A DNA stretch of 64,000 bases from Gilliamella sp. wkB112 (GCF_001690685.1 NZ_LZGL01000009.1:124001-188000), one strand, 5' to 3'; positions 8,217-16,753 are shown, counted from the stretch's first letter. Numbers and translations are program-made. The notes: generated by a model from the sequence alone, not told the origin.

Positions 8217-11200
8217 GATAATACCTGCTTTAACGTTGGTGCGTTAGCATGAATCCACGTCATTAATGCTCTTGAGCCATCAACAGAACTAATGCCTGAC
8301 TTCATCATCTCACCGCTATCAAGCACAAGTGTTTGCTGAATTACGGGAGCCGATTGAGCTTGATTTGTTGTGCGAGATGATGAATTTTCATCAGATATAT
8401 TTTGTGCCTTCGGACTGCTGGCATTTGAAACTAAACCACCAGTTGCATAACGATGTAATCGTCCCGTGTTGATTGCATGAAGATAATCAACCCCATATTT
8501 TTTAACGGATTCCGCTTTAACAACATATTCTCCGTTAGATAGTTTTGCCGGAATCGAGTCAGACGTTGATGTTCCGGCACCAGTAATATAACCACCAGTT
8601 GCCGCGGCTACTGCCGCGGCTCCCATAGCAGAACTACCTGCATTTGCACTTGCCGCAGTAATCATTGCTGCGCTAATAATTTCACCTGCTGCTGTACCTG
8701 CTGTAATCATTGATGCTGAAATCGTTTCTGCACCAATTCCTGCCGACATCGATATCGACTCACCCATTAATCCTGCACCAGTTGCGCTACTTGTTGCAAT
8801 AGCTGTTTCCATTAGTCCTGCTGAAGCAGCAGCACTTGCATTATCAACTGCGGCATCAGTAGCAGCACCAAATAACGAACTACCTAAATTGGATAGTCCA
8901 TTCATTGCCATATCTGCTAAACCTTTTGACGCTACTTGCGCCATTGACGATAAAATACTTTGCGCTAGATTTTGTAGGGCATCTTTTAATTCAAATGTGC
9001 CTTTTGCTAAAGAATCGAGACTACCTTGGATACCGCTTTGCAATCCGCTTTTAAATGCATTTGTTAGTGCATCAGTAGTCTTATTTAGTTCTGCAATTTG
9101 TAGCTGAAGTGTCGCAAGTGCTTTCTGTGCATTTTCACCTGCTTGTCCTGGTAATTCAGTCATAGCTTGCAGGGTAGGTAAATACTCTGCAAGTTCTTGC
9201 GCTGTCTGTTTGTGTAAATCGACTAATTGGCTTTGCGCTTCAACTTGGGTAATTAAACCACTAGTTACTTGTGCTTGAATACTCTGTTCTTTCGTTGATT
9301 GACGTGATTGTGCTTGCTGAATTTTGGTTGTGATTTCATTCAGATTAGCTTCAGCTTTTTTGAGGGGCAAAATTTGGTCGATTAAATCGATACCTTCTTT
9401 ATTTCCCGTTTTCTTAAACTGGGCTAATAGATTGTTATACCATTGTTCAATGGTATCATCACTTGCCTTTGTACCAAGTAATAGTTCATTTAACTGTTGC
9501 TGTAGTGATAAATTGGTTTTGTCATTTGATAATGTAAAATCAGTTTTTTTGTTATGTTTTGCTGCGTTTTTCGCGTCAACTTGTTTTGCAAGTTCAATGG
9601 CTCTGTCTTTTTCTGCTTGTGATGCATTTTTATATTGTCCTTCATTAATTTCATGCATCACACGTTGTAGCTCTGTAGTTAACTTAAGTGATTTTTCAAC
9701 CCCTTTATTATATTCTTGAATTCCTTTATCAGTGATATTTTTAACATCTTTATCATATTGACCGCCAGAAAATGATTTACCGTCTTTTGAGGTAACACCT
9801 TGTGCTTTCAAATCGTTACGACCCTTTTCATTAGCCCACAAAGCTTCATATTTTTTCCGTAAATCATCAACTGCATTTGCTTGTTTCTCTGCATCAGTTA
9901 AATTTTGTTTATGAAGTTCATGTAATTCCTTTTGAGCAATAATCGCTTTTTCATTTATTACACTTTCATTACGTTTATACTCGGCCTCTTTTTGCAACTT
10001 ATCTCTTTCTGCATATTTCTGTTGTAAATCTTTTTCAAAGGATTCATTCCAATCCATTGAACCACCAATAAAGGTGTATATTCCTTGCTTTTTAGCTTGT
10101 TCTAATTTTGTGATCTCTTCATCTAAGGTAGACAACCCCAAGTTTAATTTCAATTCTGTTTTTAATGAATTTCCAAGGTCAGTCACACCATTTCTAAAAC
10201 TTTGCCAAGCCGATTCTAACCAATTCAATTGTTCTTTCATTTTATTGGCACTAACTTCCATTTCGTTTGCATATTTTCCTGTAGCAAGCGCAATGGCCTC
10301 CTCTGTTTTTCCTTGTTCTTCCAATGCAGCAATGTGTTGATAAGTTGCCAAATCTAAAAAGTGATATTGTTTATTTGCTTCAGTAGACCAACTTGTAACA
10401 GAATCTTGTATACCTTTAAATTCCTGAACAGTTTCTTCGGCAGATTTACCTGTAACAGCAGACATATAAGCTGACGCTTTAGCAATATTTTCAATTGCTT
10501 TTTCAGATAACTGACCAGTCGCAGTAAGTTCTGCAATAATAGATCGTGTTTCACTGTAATTATGATTAATTTTACCTATACGCTGTGACATTTGTTCCAG
10601 ACCACTTGCTGTCGTTCCTGCGTAACCGCTTGTTGAAATAAGAGATTTATTGAAATGATCTTGTTCTGACGAAATACTAGATAAAACCTTAGCGATTCCA
10701 TATACCACACCAACAAAACCAACAGCAGATAAAGTAGCTGCACTAAATAATGGTGGTAGCCTTCCAGTCATATTGCCAATATTAAATAATGAATTTCCTG
10801 CTGAAGCAAAATTACCACTGGCCAATTGCCTGATCATACTGGCAATGCTACGACGCGCACCTTTCGTATTTAAATCTAATCTCTTAGTGCCTTCATTAAG
10901 CGAATCAACCGTTGATAATGCTGCTCGTTGATTATTGATTTTCCCGAGATAATCATCAAATGTATCGTTATCTATCACGCCCGCTTTTTTTGATTTTCTT
11001 AATTTGCTTTCTAATTCATCTAAACGGCTTAAACCTTTAGTAGCTGGATCGATACTAGCAAGTAATTTATCTAAACCTTGTCGCAGTTTTTCAACTTCTT
11101 TTTGATGCTCTTTCGCAGCTTTAGCCGCGGCTTCCTGCGCTTTTTCTTCAGCCTTTTCTTTTTTTAATAATTCAATAATAGTACGTTGGCCGCGGTTCAT

Positions 11201-11320
11201 TGCGTCAGTCTGTTTTTCATAGACGCTTTTTAATTCCTCACCGACGTCATGAATATTTTTTTTTGCACGATTCACGTCAGCCGTGAACTTCATTGCAATA
11301 TTCATATCGTTATTAGCCAT
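8213..11320 (-). CDS. Tape measure protein
   Basis: 1035 aa, by far the longest tail gene, placed right after the tail chaperone pair. Residues ~1-140 are charged coiled coil; a tail-length tape-measure domain with hydrophobic stretches follows (LPPLFSAATLSAVGFVGVVYGIAKVL). Long helical Q/K-rich repeats occupy ~380-780. The Ala/Gly-rich segment ~800-930 fits the DNA-channel/membrane part, followed by GTSTSDSIPAKLSNGEYVVKA, a common tape-measure C-terminal motif. At ~0.15 nm per residue the tail would be roughly 150 nm, as in long non-contractile tails. Confidence 0.9.
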   Translation of the reverse strand: MANNDMNIAMKFTADVNRAKKNIHDVGEELKSVYEKQTDAMNRGQRTIIELLKKEKAEEKAQEAAAKAAKEHQKEVEKLRQGLDKLLASIDPATKGLSRLDELESKLRKSKKAGVIDNDTFDDYLGKINNQRAALSTVDSLNEGTKRLDLNTKGARRSIASMIRQLASGNFASAGNSLFNIGNMTGRLPPLFSAATLSAVGFVGVVYGIAKVLSSISSEQDHFNKSLISTSGYAGTTASGLEQMSQRIGKINHNYSETRSIIAELTATGQLSEKAIENIAKASAYMSAVTGKSAEETVQEFKGIQDSVTSWSTEANKQYHFLDLATYQHIAALEEQGKTEEAIALATGKYANEMEVSANKMKEQLNWLESAWQSFRNGVTDLGNSLKTELKLNLGLSTLDEEITKLEQAKKQGIYTFIGGSMDWNESFEKDLQQKYAERDKLQKEAEYKRNESVINEKAIIAQKELHELHKQNLTDAEKQANAVDDLRKKYEALWANEKGRNDLKAQGVTSKDGKSFSGGQYDKDVKNITDKGIQEYNKGVEKSLKLTTELQRVMHEINEGQYKNASQAEKDRAIELAKQVDAKNAAKHNKKTDFTLSNDKTNLSLQQQLNELLLGTKASDDTIEQWYNNLLAQFKKTGNKEGIDLIDQILPLKKAEANLNEITTKIQQAQSRQSTKEQSIQAQVTSGLITQVEAQSQLVDLHKQTAQELAEYLPTLQAMTELPGQAGENAQKALATLQLQIAELNKTTDALTNAFKSGLQSGIQGSLDSLAKGTFELKDALQNLAQSILSSMAQVASKGLADMAMNGLSNLGSSLFGAATDAAVDNASAAASAGLMETAIATSSATGAGLMGESISMSAGIGAETISASMITAGTAAGEIISAAMITAASANAGSSAMGAAAVAAATGGYITGAGTSTSDSIPAKLSNGEYVVKAESVKKYGVDYLHAINTGRLHRYATGGLVSNASSPKAQNISDENSSSRTTNQAQSAPVIQQTLVLDSGEMMKSGISSVDGSRALMTWIHANAPTLKQVLS

Positions 11321-11322
11321 TA

Positions 11323-11951
11323 TTATTGCTCTCCGCGTAACTGTTTTACAAACTTATTGACTTGTTTACCGCCATTAAACCCAACACAAATATCTTCAAT
11401 TCGGTTGGCTCGTTCTCGATTCTGTAACTTAATTAATTCATCGTAATACAGCAGTAATTGGCGTTGCGTGTAATGCGGTAACTGCTGTGGATCATGTCCG
11501 TTTTTAATTAATAGTGTGAAAACCTCACTCCAGCTTACTGATTTACCTGTTTTGCAGCGTTTTGCCGAATGATTTTGCGAGTTACCGCGTTCATAAAAAA
11601 ATGAGAATTCACAACCCACCACCAATCCAACAATTGGATCCCATCTTCGTAACCAAGTGATTCAATAAAGCTAATTGGCTTATTGATTGATACGCTAATT
11701 AGTGAATTGACTAGCTCAAGATTATTAATAAAGATTGCATCCGCTTGTTCAATCGTGATTTTGTTTGTACCGTTCATCTCATTCACAATTAATGCAACAA
11801 ACTGGTTAATGTCATTACCGATTGTTAATGCATCTTTAAATGAATATTCACGTACTGTAATTGTTTCACCAGCTAGTGTAATTTCACGATTTGGCATTAA
11901 TGTTGCTAAATCATTTGATTCTTCTTTTGTTGCTGTCACTTTTTCTGCCAT
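11323..11951 (-). CDS. Tail assembly chaperone fusion made by -1 frameshift (GT-like)
   Basis: A frame at 11323-11625 overlaps the end of the upstream chaperone gene in the -1 frame and has no good start of its own. Slippage on seven U residues (complement of 11595-11601) would join residue ~119 of the chaperone to about 90 further residues ending QVNKFVKQLRGEQ. This gives a ~209-aa GT-type protein. In lambda and most long-tailed phages such a fusion binds the tape measure while the tail tube assembles. The fusion ends three bases before the tape-measure start. Frameshifting is inferred from the layout. Confidence 0.75.
11535..11951 (-). CDS. Tail assembly chaperone (G-like, zero-frame product)
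   Basis: 138 aa, between the major tail protein and the tape measure, as for lambda gpG. It contains ITLAGETITVREYSFKDALTIG, a signature of tail chaperones in transposable siphophages, and a helical C-terminal half (ELVNSLISVSINKPISFIESLG, DWWWVVNSHFF). Stops at 11535 in the zero frame. Most ribosomes should make this form and a minority the longer frameshifted one. Confidence 0.8.
   Translation of the reverse strand: MAEKVTATKEESNDLATLMPNREITLAGETITVREYSFKDALTIGNDINQFVALIVNEMNGTNKITIEQADAIFINNLELVNSLISVSINKPISFIESLGYEDGIQLLDWWWVVNSHFFMNAVTRKIIRQNAAKQVNQ
11595..11601 (-). promoter_or_regulatory. Slippery heptamer for -1 frameshifting
   Basis: In the chaperone zero frame the mRNA reads CAU UUU UUU AUG, so the heptamer is U UUU UUU, a perfect X XXY YYZ site. 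After a one-base slip back the reading becomes UUU UUU UAU GAA and continues into the downstream open frame. No other X XXY YYZ heptamer was seen in the 91-base overlap. A downstream stimulatory structure was not established by eye. Confidence 0.7.
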
Positions 11952-12018
11952 GTTATTTACCTGCTAATAAAATTAGAGAGTTGAATAAATAGCGGTGCAA
12001 ATTCACCGCATAATAAAT

Positions 12019-12780
12019 TTATTTAGCTTTTTGAGCATATGAGCCAAAATAACCTAGCGTACTGTCTTTGGTTTGACTCATATCAGCCAAGACGGTAGCC
12101 GTCAGAGGTAACTCACCATAACCTTCATTATGTAGTAATGAAAAATTCGAAATCGGATTAAATTTAACTCGGAATAATTCCACAATAACGTGTTCATCTT
12201 CGCGATCGGTGTTAATGCCGTCTAACATAAACCAACGTTCAGGTGGTTGGCGTGTGAATATTCCTAGACTCTCTTTTTTAGCATATGAATAATCAACTGT
12301 CGCAGTTAATGCCGGTGGGGTTAATAATTTGATTAATCCGGCATATGTTGATTCAATTTCATAATCGGTACCTGATATTAATATCGTCCCATCGACAGTT
12401 TTTAACTCAACATCTGCAACAAATGGATGGGTTAATTTTATGCGGTCACCAACCACTAAACCTTCCGGTAATTTTTCATCTGTCGCAATACCAGAATCGA
12501 CTGTAATCACTTCGCCATAAAGTGCCAAAGCAATATTTTCAATTGACCAATCTTTTAACGTAAGATTTAATGTCCCACTTTTACCTAACGTCAATTCACC
12601 GACTTGCAGACGTTGCCCAGTGTAAGACTCATTTTGCGTAACTGTTTCGACACTTAACTCCATCTCGCAAGAGTCAGCGGTACCCACATGCCGAAATGCA
12701 CCTGGGCGGGCTGGTGAACTTGCAGTATCACGAGTAGCGAGATTAATCGTACCCTGAAGACTCATTAATAAATCTGACAT
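12019..12780 (-). CDS. Major tail (tube) protein
   Basis: 253 aa. The N terminus (LLMSLQGTINLATRD) and the mid segments GDRIKLTHPFVADVEL and VDYSYAKKESLGIFTR fit tail-tube subunits of D3112/B3-like phages. It lies between the tail terminator and the chaperone, the usual slot for the tube subunit. It should polymerise into the tube through which DNA passes. A second protein of the same layout occurs at 2615-3400. Start at 12780 is preceded by AGGAGAAAAAT. Confidence 0.8.
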   Translation of the reverse strand: MSDLLMSLQGTINLATRDTASSPARPGAFRHVGTADSCEMELSVETVTQNESYTGQRLQVGELTLGKSGTLNLTLKDWSIENIALALYGEVITVDSGIATDEKLPEGLVVGDRIKLTHPFVADVELKTVDGTILISGTDYEIESTYAGLIKLLTPPALTATVDYSYAKKESLGIFTRQPPERWFMLDGINTDREDEHVIVELFRVKFNPISNFSLLHNEGYGELPLTATVLADMSQTKDSTLGYFGSYAQKAK

Positions 12781-12797
12781 ATTTTTCTCCTAAACTT

Positions 12798-13247
12798 TTA
12801 TCGGCTACCAATGAAGTGTTGAGTTTGAAATGAATCAATCCACACTAGTACGCCATTTTGAAAACCTAACGTTTGCCCACCAACCCATGTGACTGGACGA
12901 ACTCCATCAATAAACTGAACTGTTTTACCAATCAACAAATCACGCACCGCACCTATAACGGGGTTTGCTAGCTGTTTAACATTTTGAATATTGGTTGCTT
13001 GACTTGAAATATCACGTGCAACAACCACAACACCAAAATTAACATTGACGGATTGCCTTGTGCCAACGGGTTTATCATTGGGCATTTCTTTACCAAGCAG
13101 AACATAAGCACTTGGCGTTGGCGCACTGGTTAAATCCGTTAGCTTGCTGTATTCAGCACTGGTACCAACAAACACTAAGGTTTTGTCTTGCAGTAATACC
13201 TTGAGTTTGTCAGCGATGACCGACACATCAAATGGTGCGCTGTTCAT
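12798..13247 (-). CDS. Tail terminator / Mu gp37-like protein (DUF1834 type)
   Basis: 149 aa. The N-terminal helix (FDVSVIADKLKVLLQD) is followed by an alpha/beta core with VNVNFGVVVVARD and ends in VLVWIDSFQTQHFIG, the pattern of gpU/gp37-type terminator proteins. These cap the tail tube and set the joining face to the head. It overlaps the preceding DUF1320 gene by four bases, an order (gp36, gp37, tail tube) conserved in Mu-like phages. Confidence 0.7.
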   Translation of the reverse strand: MNSAPFDVSVIADKLKVLLQDKTLVFVGTSAEYSKLTDLTSAPTPSAYVLLGKEMPNDKPVGTRQSVNVNFGVVVVARDISSQATNIQNVKQLANPVIGAVRDLLIGKTVQFIDGVRPVTWVGGQTLGFQNGVLVWIDSFQTQHFIGSR

Positions 13248-13768
13248 CGTCCAAAATCTCTAAGTGTGTTCATATCAAATATACGAACAGGGCCAGTTTG
13301 CTGAGGAACGCCACCTGCGACAGATAAAGCATCATCAATGCCTAGCGAATATTTACCGTCAGCTACCAGTTTTAAAAAACCAAGAACCTGTTTGTAATCA
13401 CGCACAATTGGATCGCTTTTTTCATCAGAAACACGATTGCGATGTAATTTGTAACGAACAATAATGCGTGCCCAATCAGCTAGCAGACGTGGTACCTTAA
13501 CTAATGGCAATCTGTGTCCTCGTTGACGTAAAAAACCATTTATCTCAGCTTCAGCATCAGCGATTGATTCATTAATACGTGAGATTGCTCGATTTGCATT
13601 AATAACATCATCAGGCAACCAACTTGAAACATCACCACCATTAATAATGACTTCCAATAAATTAGCATCTACTGGCATTTCACCATCTTGAGCAACTAAT
13701 TGCGATAGCTCAACGAGTCCTGGACGTTCGGATAAATTTAGCAATGTAATGTAATGAATATTCATCAT
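13244..13768 (-). CDS. Mu gp36-like head-tail connector (DUF1320)
   Basis: About 174 aa from the ATG pair at 13768/13765; a TTG further up is less likely. The body is helical with INANRAISRINESIADAEAEINGFLRQRGHRLPL, the DUF1320 hallmark in which an N-terminal helix pair precedes DAEAEIxGYLRxRYxLPL. The end is VRIFDMNTLRDFGR. These proteins probably bridge portal and tail as adaptor or stopper. The order after the capsid gene and before gp37 matches Mu relatives. Confidence 0.75.
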   Translation of the reverse strand: MMNIHYITLLNLSERPGLVELSQLVAQDGEMPVDANLLEVIINGGDVSSWLPDDVINANRAISRINESIADAEAEINGFLRQRGHRLPLVKVPRLLADWARIIVRYKLHRNRVSDEKSDPIVRDYKQVLGFLKLVADGKYSLGIDDALSVAGGVPQQTGPVRIFDMNTLRDFGR

Positions 13769-13815
13769 CTTTACCCAAACCAACGATAAATTACCGTTGG
13801 TTGTTGTTCACATTA

Positions 13816-14742
13816 TTAACTGTTTGCTGGAATAACATTTTCAAACAAATAGCCCGCATCTTTAGCCACAACCAGCTCTTTGACTGACTCACCAACGCGA
13901 ACACGTTGACCACCACGTAGGCCGATGTCTGCATCAGGAATTGAGCCAGAAACACGATCTTTAAATTGAGCAGTAAAGCCAAATGTGACTCCGCCTTTAG
14001 TTGTGGCAAGTTTATTACGAACGGTGAATGATGCTTTATTCCCCCAAGCACGAAGCAATGTTGGCTCTTTTCCTGGTTTAGCACTATTCAAGAATGCATC
14101 ACCAATATAAATGGCTTCAAGTTCAAGTAAATCAGCTAAAAAACCAAGAGGGACAAGACCACTTTCACCTGAGTTGCCATGATAAGCCGCCACAATTTTT
14201 GGATGTCGACGTAACATGGTTGCAACGCGACGGCCAAGTGTGCCGATATTCGGGCGAACAATCATTGAATCAAAAGCATCAGTAATTTGTGCTACTGGAT
14301 CACTTTCTGGATCACTCCATTGCTCAGCAGTAGTTAATGTCTTTTTATAGTTGTAATTTTTACCATTAAAAAGGATATTAGCCGCTCGAACTTCACGATC
14401 TAATAAAATTAAATCAGTCGTTGCTTCAACGGCATGACCAAGCGGATTATGACCAGTGATTGCTGTGTCAATATCATCTTGCGGAACGGGACTATCAAGG
14501 CCATAGTCTTCAACAGAACTTTCTTTCTCTTTGGCACCAAACTCAACTTGATTCGGTTGTGATGTTCTACCAACTTTAGTATTAGGCAAAGTAAATCGCT
14601 CTGAAAAATCATACTCAAGCCATTTAAACGATGTACTTGAAACAGGAACACGAGGTAAAACCTCTTCAGCAATCAACTTATTATTACGGTAAGCTATCGC
14701 TATTGCAGTTAACTGTGGTTCAACGGGAAAAGGACGTTGCAT
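13816..14742 (-). CDS. Major capsid protein
   Basis: 308 aa. It opens PFPVEPQLTAIAIAYRNNKLIAEEVLPRVPV, the start common to HK97-fold capsid proteins of D3112/B3-like transposable phages (P.LT.IA..Y.N..LIAD.VLPRV). The middle has the P-domain-like VATMLRRHPKIVAAY and the end a GYLFENVIPAN tail. It follows the decoration-protein gene by 65 bases. The upstream protease and nested scaffold genes complete a head-assembly module. Confidence 0.85.
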   Translation of the reverse strand: MQRPFPVEPQLTAIAIAYRNNKLIAEEVLPRVPVSSTSFKWLEYDFSERFTLPNTKVGRTSQPNQVEFGAKEKESSVEDYGLDSPVPQDDIDTAITGHNPLGHAVEATTDLILLDREVRAANILFNGKNYNYKKTLTTAEQWSDPESDPVAQITDAFDSMIVRPNIGTLGRRVATMLRRHPKIVAAYHGNSGESGLVPLGFLADLLELEAIYIGDAFLNSAKPGKEPTLLRAWGNKASFTVRNKLATTKGGVTFGFTAQFKDRVSGSIPDADIGLRGGQRVRVGESVKELVVAKDAGYLFENVIPANS

Positions 14743-14807
14743 ATTAAAAATCTCCTATAAAACTTGTTTATCCATAATCAAAGTGACTATGGACTTAATA
14801 AAGTGGG

Positions 14808-15167
14808 TTAAGCTTGTTTTGCTGGAGCAATCCAAACGGAGCCGATTTCATCAATATCACCCGCAACTTCGGCATAACCAATAATAAAATCACCTGAAGC
14901 CGCTTTTTTAGCTCGACCATCCGTGTTTGCAGTAATTGGATCTCCAATCACAATTGCTTCGCTATAAAAAACGGGTGCTAGTCCGCTACGAATCACATCA
15001 ATTACTTCACCATTGGCACCGCCAACAATGGTTGATACACCGATTAATAATGTGGTACCGTCAATCGCTTGTTTTGCTAGTCCATCTTTACTACCGTGAC
15101 AAACTAACACACGAGGTTTGACTTCACCTTCAGCCGTTTTTGCTATTGTTAATCCTGGAATATTCAT
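14808..15167 (-). CDS. Capsid decoration / cement protein (DUF2190-like)
   Basis: 119 aa, nearly all beta. The segment GTTLLIGVSTIVGGANGEVIDVIRSGLAPVFYSEAIVIGDPITAN followed by GRAKKA resembles the DUF2190 cement family (G.v.vvr.G.a.V..gg.i..GdpL..D..GrA). The gene directly precedes the major capsid gene, as is usual. Decoration proteins bind the expanded capsid and stabilise it. Confidence 0.75.
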   Translation of the reverse strand: MNIPGLTIAKTAEGEVKPRVLVCHGSKDGLAKQAIDGTTLLIGVSTIVGGANGEVIDVIRSGLAPVFYSEAIVIGDPITANTDGRAKKAASGDFIIGYAEVAGDIDEIGSVWIAPAKQA

Positions 15168-15208
15168 ATTGAGTAACCTCTATGTTTAAAATTGAAATAA
15201 GACTGACA

Positions 15209-15436
15209 CTAATCAGTCCATGTAAACGCTTTAACTGCCCATATTTGTGCAGTTTGTAGTTCAGTAATTGCAACAGAACATAACCTTTTTTGTTCTTGTG
15301 ATGTTGATTTGGTTCGTAAATCATTCATCTCATCAATAGCATCAGCAATTCGCTGTTTATAAATATCAACTTCTGTTTGGTTTGATGGATTAAAATGTAC
15401 ACCAACTGCTTTTTGACCAAAGGTAAGTTGTTCCAT
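15209..15436 (-). CDS. Acb2/Tad1-type protein (probable cyclic-nucleotide sponge against CBASS or Thoeris)
   Basis: 75 aa. The sequence opens FGQKAVGVHFNPSNQTEVD, continues with a long helix (YKQRIADAIDEMNDLR) and ends RLCSVAITELQTAQIWAVKAFTW. This agrees with the compact helical-hairpin proteins grouped as Acb2/Tad1 (formerly a DUF), with the shared features (A/V)GxxFNPS near the start and AITExQTAQMWAVKAxTW at the end. Characterised members bind cyclic nucleotide or cyclic-ADP-ribose signals and block CBASS or Thoeris defence. The stop of the protease/scaffold gene overlaps its start codon by one base (coupled translation), so it would be expressed with the capsid genes. Family recognition is from memory; ligand and activity are not shown by sequence. 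Confidence 0.7.
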   Translation of the reverse strand: MEQLTFGQKAVGVHFNPSNQTEVDIYKQRIADAIDEMNDLRTKSTSQEQKRLCSVAITELQTAQIWAVKAFTWTD

Positions 15437-15918
15437 TATTTTTTACCTGCTGTTACATGAGAAACCGCTTGCGTGATTGAGACAGTAATCCCTTTATCAG
15501 CTTGTTCTTTTTGGTATTTTTTGGCTGCTTCAGCAATCACTTTTGGATCGTCTGAATTTGTGTCATCTTTTTTAGGCTCTTTATCTACGCCCGACTTTTC
15601 AGCAAAATCCATAAATGCAGGGCGCTCAGAAAGCACTTTTTTGATTAAATCAACTGGGGAATTGTTAACAGTTACATCACCTTCAGCGAACGAAATTGGC
15701 TCACTACCCAACGCCATAAATACTTCAACGACTGTAGTTTTATGGGTTGGTAATAATTTGCCTGATTTAACTAATTCATCAGCAAATGATGCAAATTCTA
15801 TACGTCTGTTAGTTTGTTCTTTTTCTAGCAATGCTCGTTCACGTTTGTTTAGTTCAGCACTCTTAACGTCAATAGCTGCTTGTTGCTCTGCAAAATTCAC
15901 TTCATCGGTTTTTATCAT
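15436..15918 (-). CDS. Nested scaffold protein (Mu Z-like, internal start)
   Basis: Inside the protease gene an in-frame ATG at 15916-15918 (Met before IKTDEVNFAEQQ) is preceded by AGGAG at 15925-15929 with a 6-base gap, an ideal ribosome site in the middle of a coding sequence. The 160-aa product would contain exactly the coiled-coil region after the protease domain. Mu gpZ and lambda Nu3 are made the same way. Sequence shows the site; use of it is inferred. Confidence 0.7.
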   Translation of the reverse strand: MIKTDEVNFAEQQAAIDVKSAELNKRERALLEKEQTNRRIEFASFADELVKSGKLLPTHKTTVVEVFMALGSEPISFAEGDVTVNNSPVDLIKKVLSERPAFMDFAEKSGVDKEPKKDDTNSDDPKVIAEAAKKYQKEQADKGITVSITQAVSHVTAGKK

Positions 15919-16518
15919 TGAACTCTCCTGTGTTAACTCATTCACTTTAAAATCCTCTTGGACGGGTAGTGATTCAATCCGCCAAGTTGGTATAATTTGG
16001 TCGGCTTTTTCAATACCTTCTTTTTCAATCAAATATTCACGTAATGATTTGAGGGTATCGATAATGCTGTCATCAAACGGCATAGCAAACTCAGCAGCAC
16101 CAAGTTCGCCAATAGACTCAGCAAAACTAGCATCTGGTAATCCTTTGATAGCAGGGGCGGCTGCACCTAAAAAACCGATGTGACGAGCATAATAATGACC
16201 AGGTTTAGGATTTCCAGGTGAGTCTGGTAAATAGATTGATAAAGAACGTTTTTTATAAGCGCCTGAATTGAATGCTTCCGCGAATTCAGGGTTTACTTGT
16301 CCTGTTTCTGCATAAACTAAACCGTCTTTGATTTGAAATGATTTAGCCCAACCATAAGCTGGCGCTGTCAATTTAGGATGACCAATAACCATTGGTGCTT
16401 CAGATAAACTTGGATCATAACTTTCTGCTAGATCAATACAGTTCTCTAAAGTAAAAGTGAGCTTTCTACCATCAACGGCAGTGTGTGTACCAGGCTTAAA
16501 AACAGGAATCAGTGTCAT
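15436..16518 (-). CDS. Phage head maturation protease (Mu I-like) with C-terminal scaffold
   Basis: 360 aa. Residues 1-~150 resemble Mu-type prohead protease I: FKPGTHTAVDGRKLTFT, then EAPMVIGHP, GWAKSF, SIYLPDSPGNP and IGFLGAAAPAIKGLP. The remainder is a charged coiled coil (ELNKRERALLEKEQTNRRIEF) ending in a lysine-rich tail, typical of scaffold. The protease should clip the scaffold and capsid inside the prohead. A strong internal start (15918) lets the scaffold be made alone, as for Mu I/Z. A 229-base gap upstream may carry its promoter. Confidence 0.85.
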   Translation of the reverse strand: MTLIPVFKPGTHTAVDGRKLTFTLENCIDLAESYDPSLSEAPMVIGHPKLTAPAYGWAKSFQIKDGLVYAETGQVNPEFAEAFNSGAYKKRSLSIYLPDSPGNPKPGHYYARHIGFLGAAAPAIKGLPDASFAESIGELGAAEFAMPFDDSIIDTLKSLREYLIEKEGIEKADQIIPTWRIESLPVQEDFKVNELTQESSMIKTDEVNFAEQQAAIDVKSAELNKRERALLEKEQTNRRIEFASFADELVKSGKLLPTHKTTVVEVFMALGSEPISFAEGDVTVNNSPVDLIKKVLSERPAFMDFAEKSGVDKEPKKDDTNSDDPKVIAEAAKKYQKEQADKGITVSITQAVSHVTAGKK

Positions 16519-16660
16519 AAAAATGCTCCAATAAATTGATATAGAGCATCATGATCTATTTTGAGGGAATGGTAATCTGAACTAGGACAGATAATTATTA
16601 GAGAGATTTAATAGAAATTAAAATAAAATATCAGATAAGAGGTGCGCTAAAATTTATTAT

Positions 16661-16711
16661 AAAGCATTTATGACCTGATTAAAGCATTTATACATAAACT
16701 TATTAGCATTT
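16661..16711. repeat. Phased AGCATTT repeats upstream of the capsid operon
   Basis: AAAGCATTTAT occurs at 16661-16671 and 16681-16691, exactly 20 bases apart, and a third TTAGCATTT has its AGCATTT core at 16705-16711, 22 bases further. The spacing is about two helical turns. They lie 140-190 bases upstream of the protease gene start, in the only sizeable gap of the head operon (16519-16747). Binding sites for a phage activator are possible; no clear -35/-10 pair was assigned. Confidence 0.4.
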
Positions 16712-16723
16712 CATTATAAAATC

Positions 16724-16753
16724 GCTTAAAACGCGTTATATTGTGTTTTAAGC
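16724..16753 (-). terminator. Hairpin at the end of the G-like gene
   Basis: GCTTAAAAC and GTTTTAAGC form nine-base arms around a 12-base loop, overlapping the last codons of the G-like gene. On the minus strand the second arm is followed by GATTTTAT. It may terminate or attenuate transcription between the portal/F/G block and the capsid block. The short U run makes this moderate only. Confidence 0.4.

Noticed and set aside
13791-14084. A 97-codon minus-strand frame inside the capsid gene
   Set aside because: Out-of-frame shadow of the major capsid gene with no family resemblance or ribosome site.
15473-16183. A 236-codon plus-strand open frame opposite the protease/scaffold gene
   Set aside because: It mirrors codon structure of the real minus-strand gene, has a Ser-rich low-complexity product and no ribosome site.
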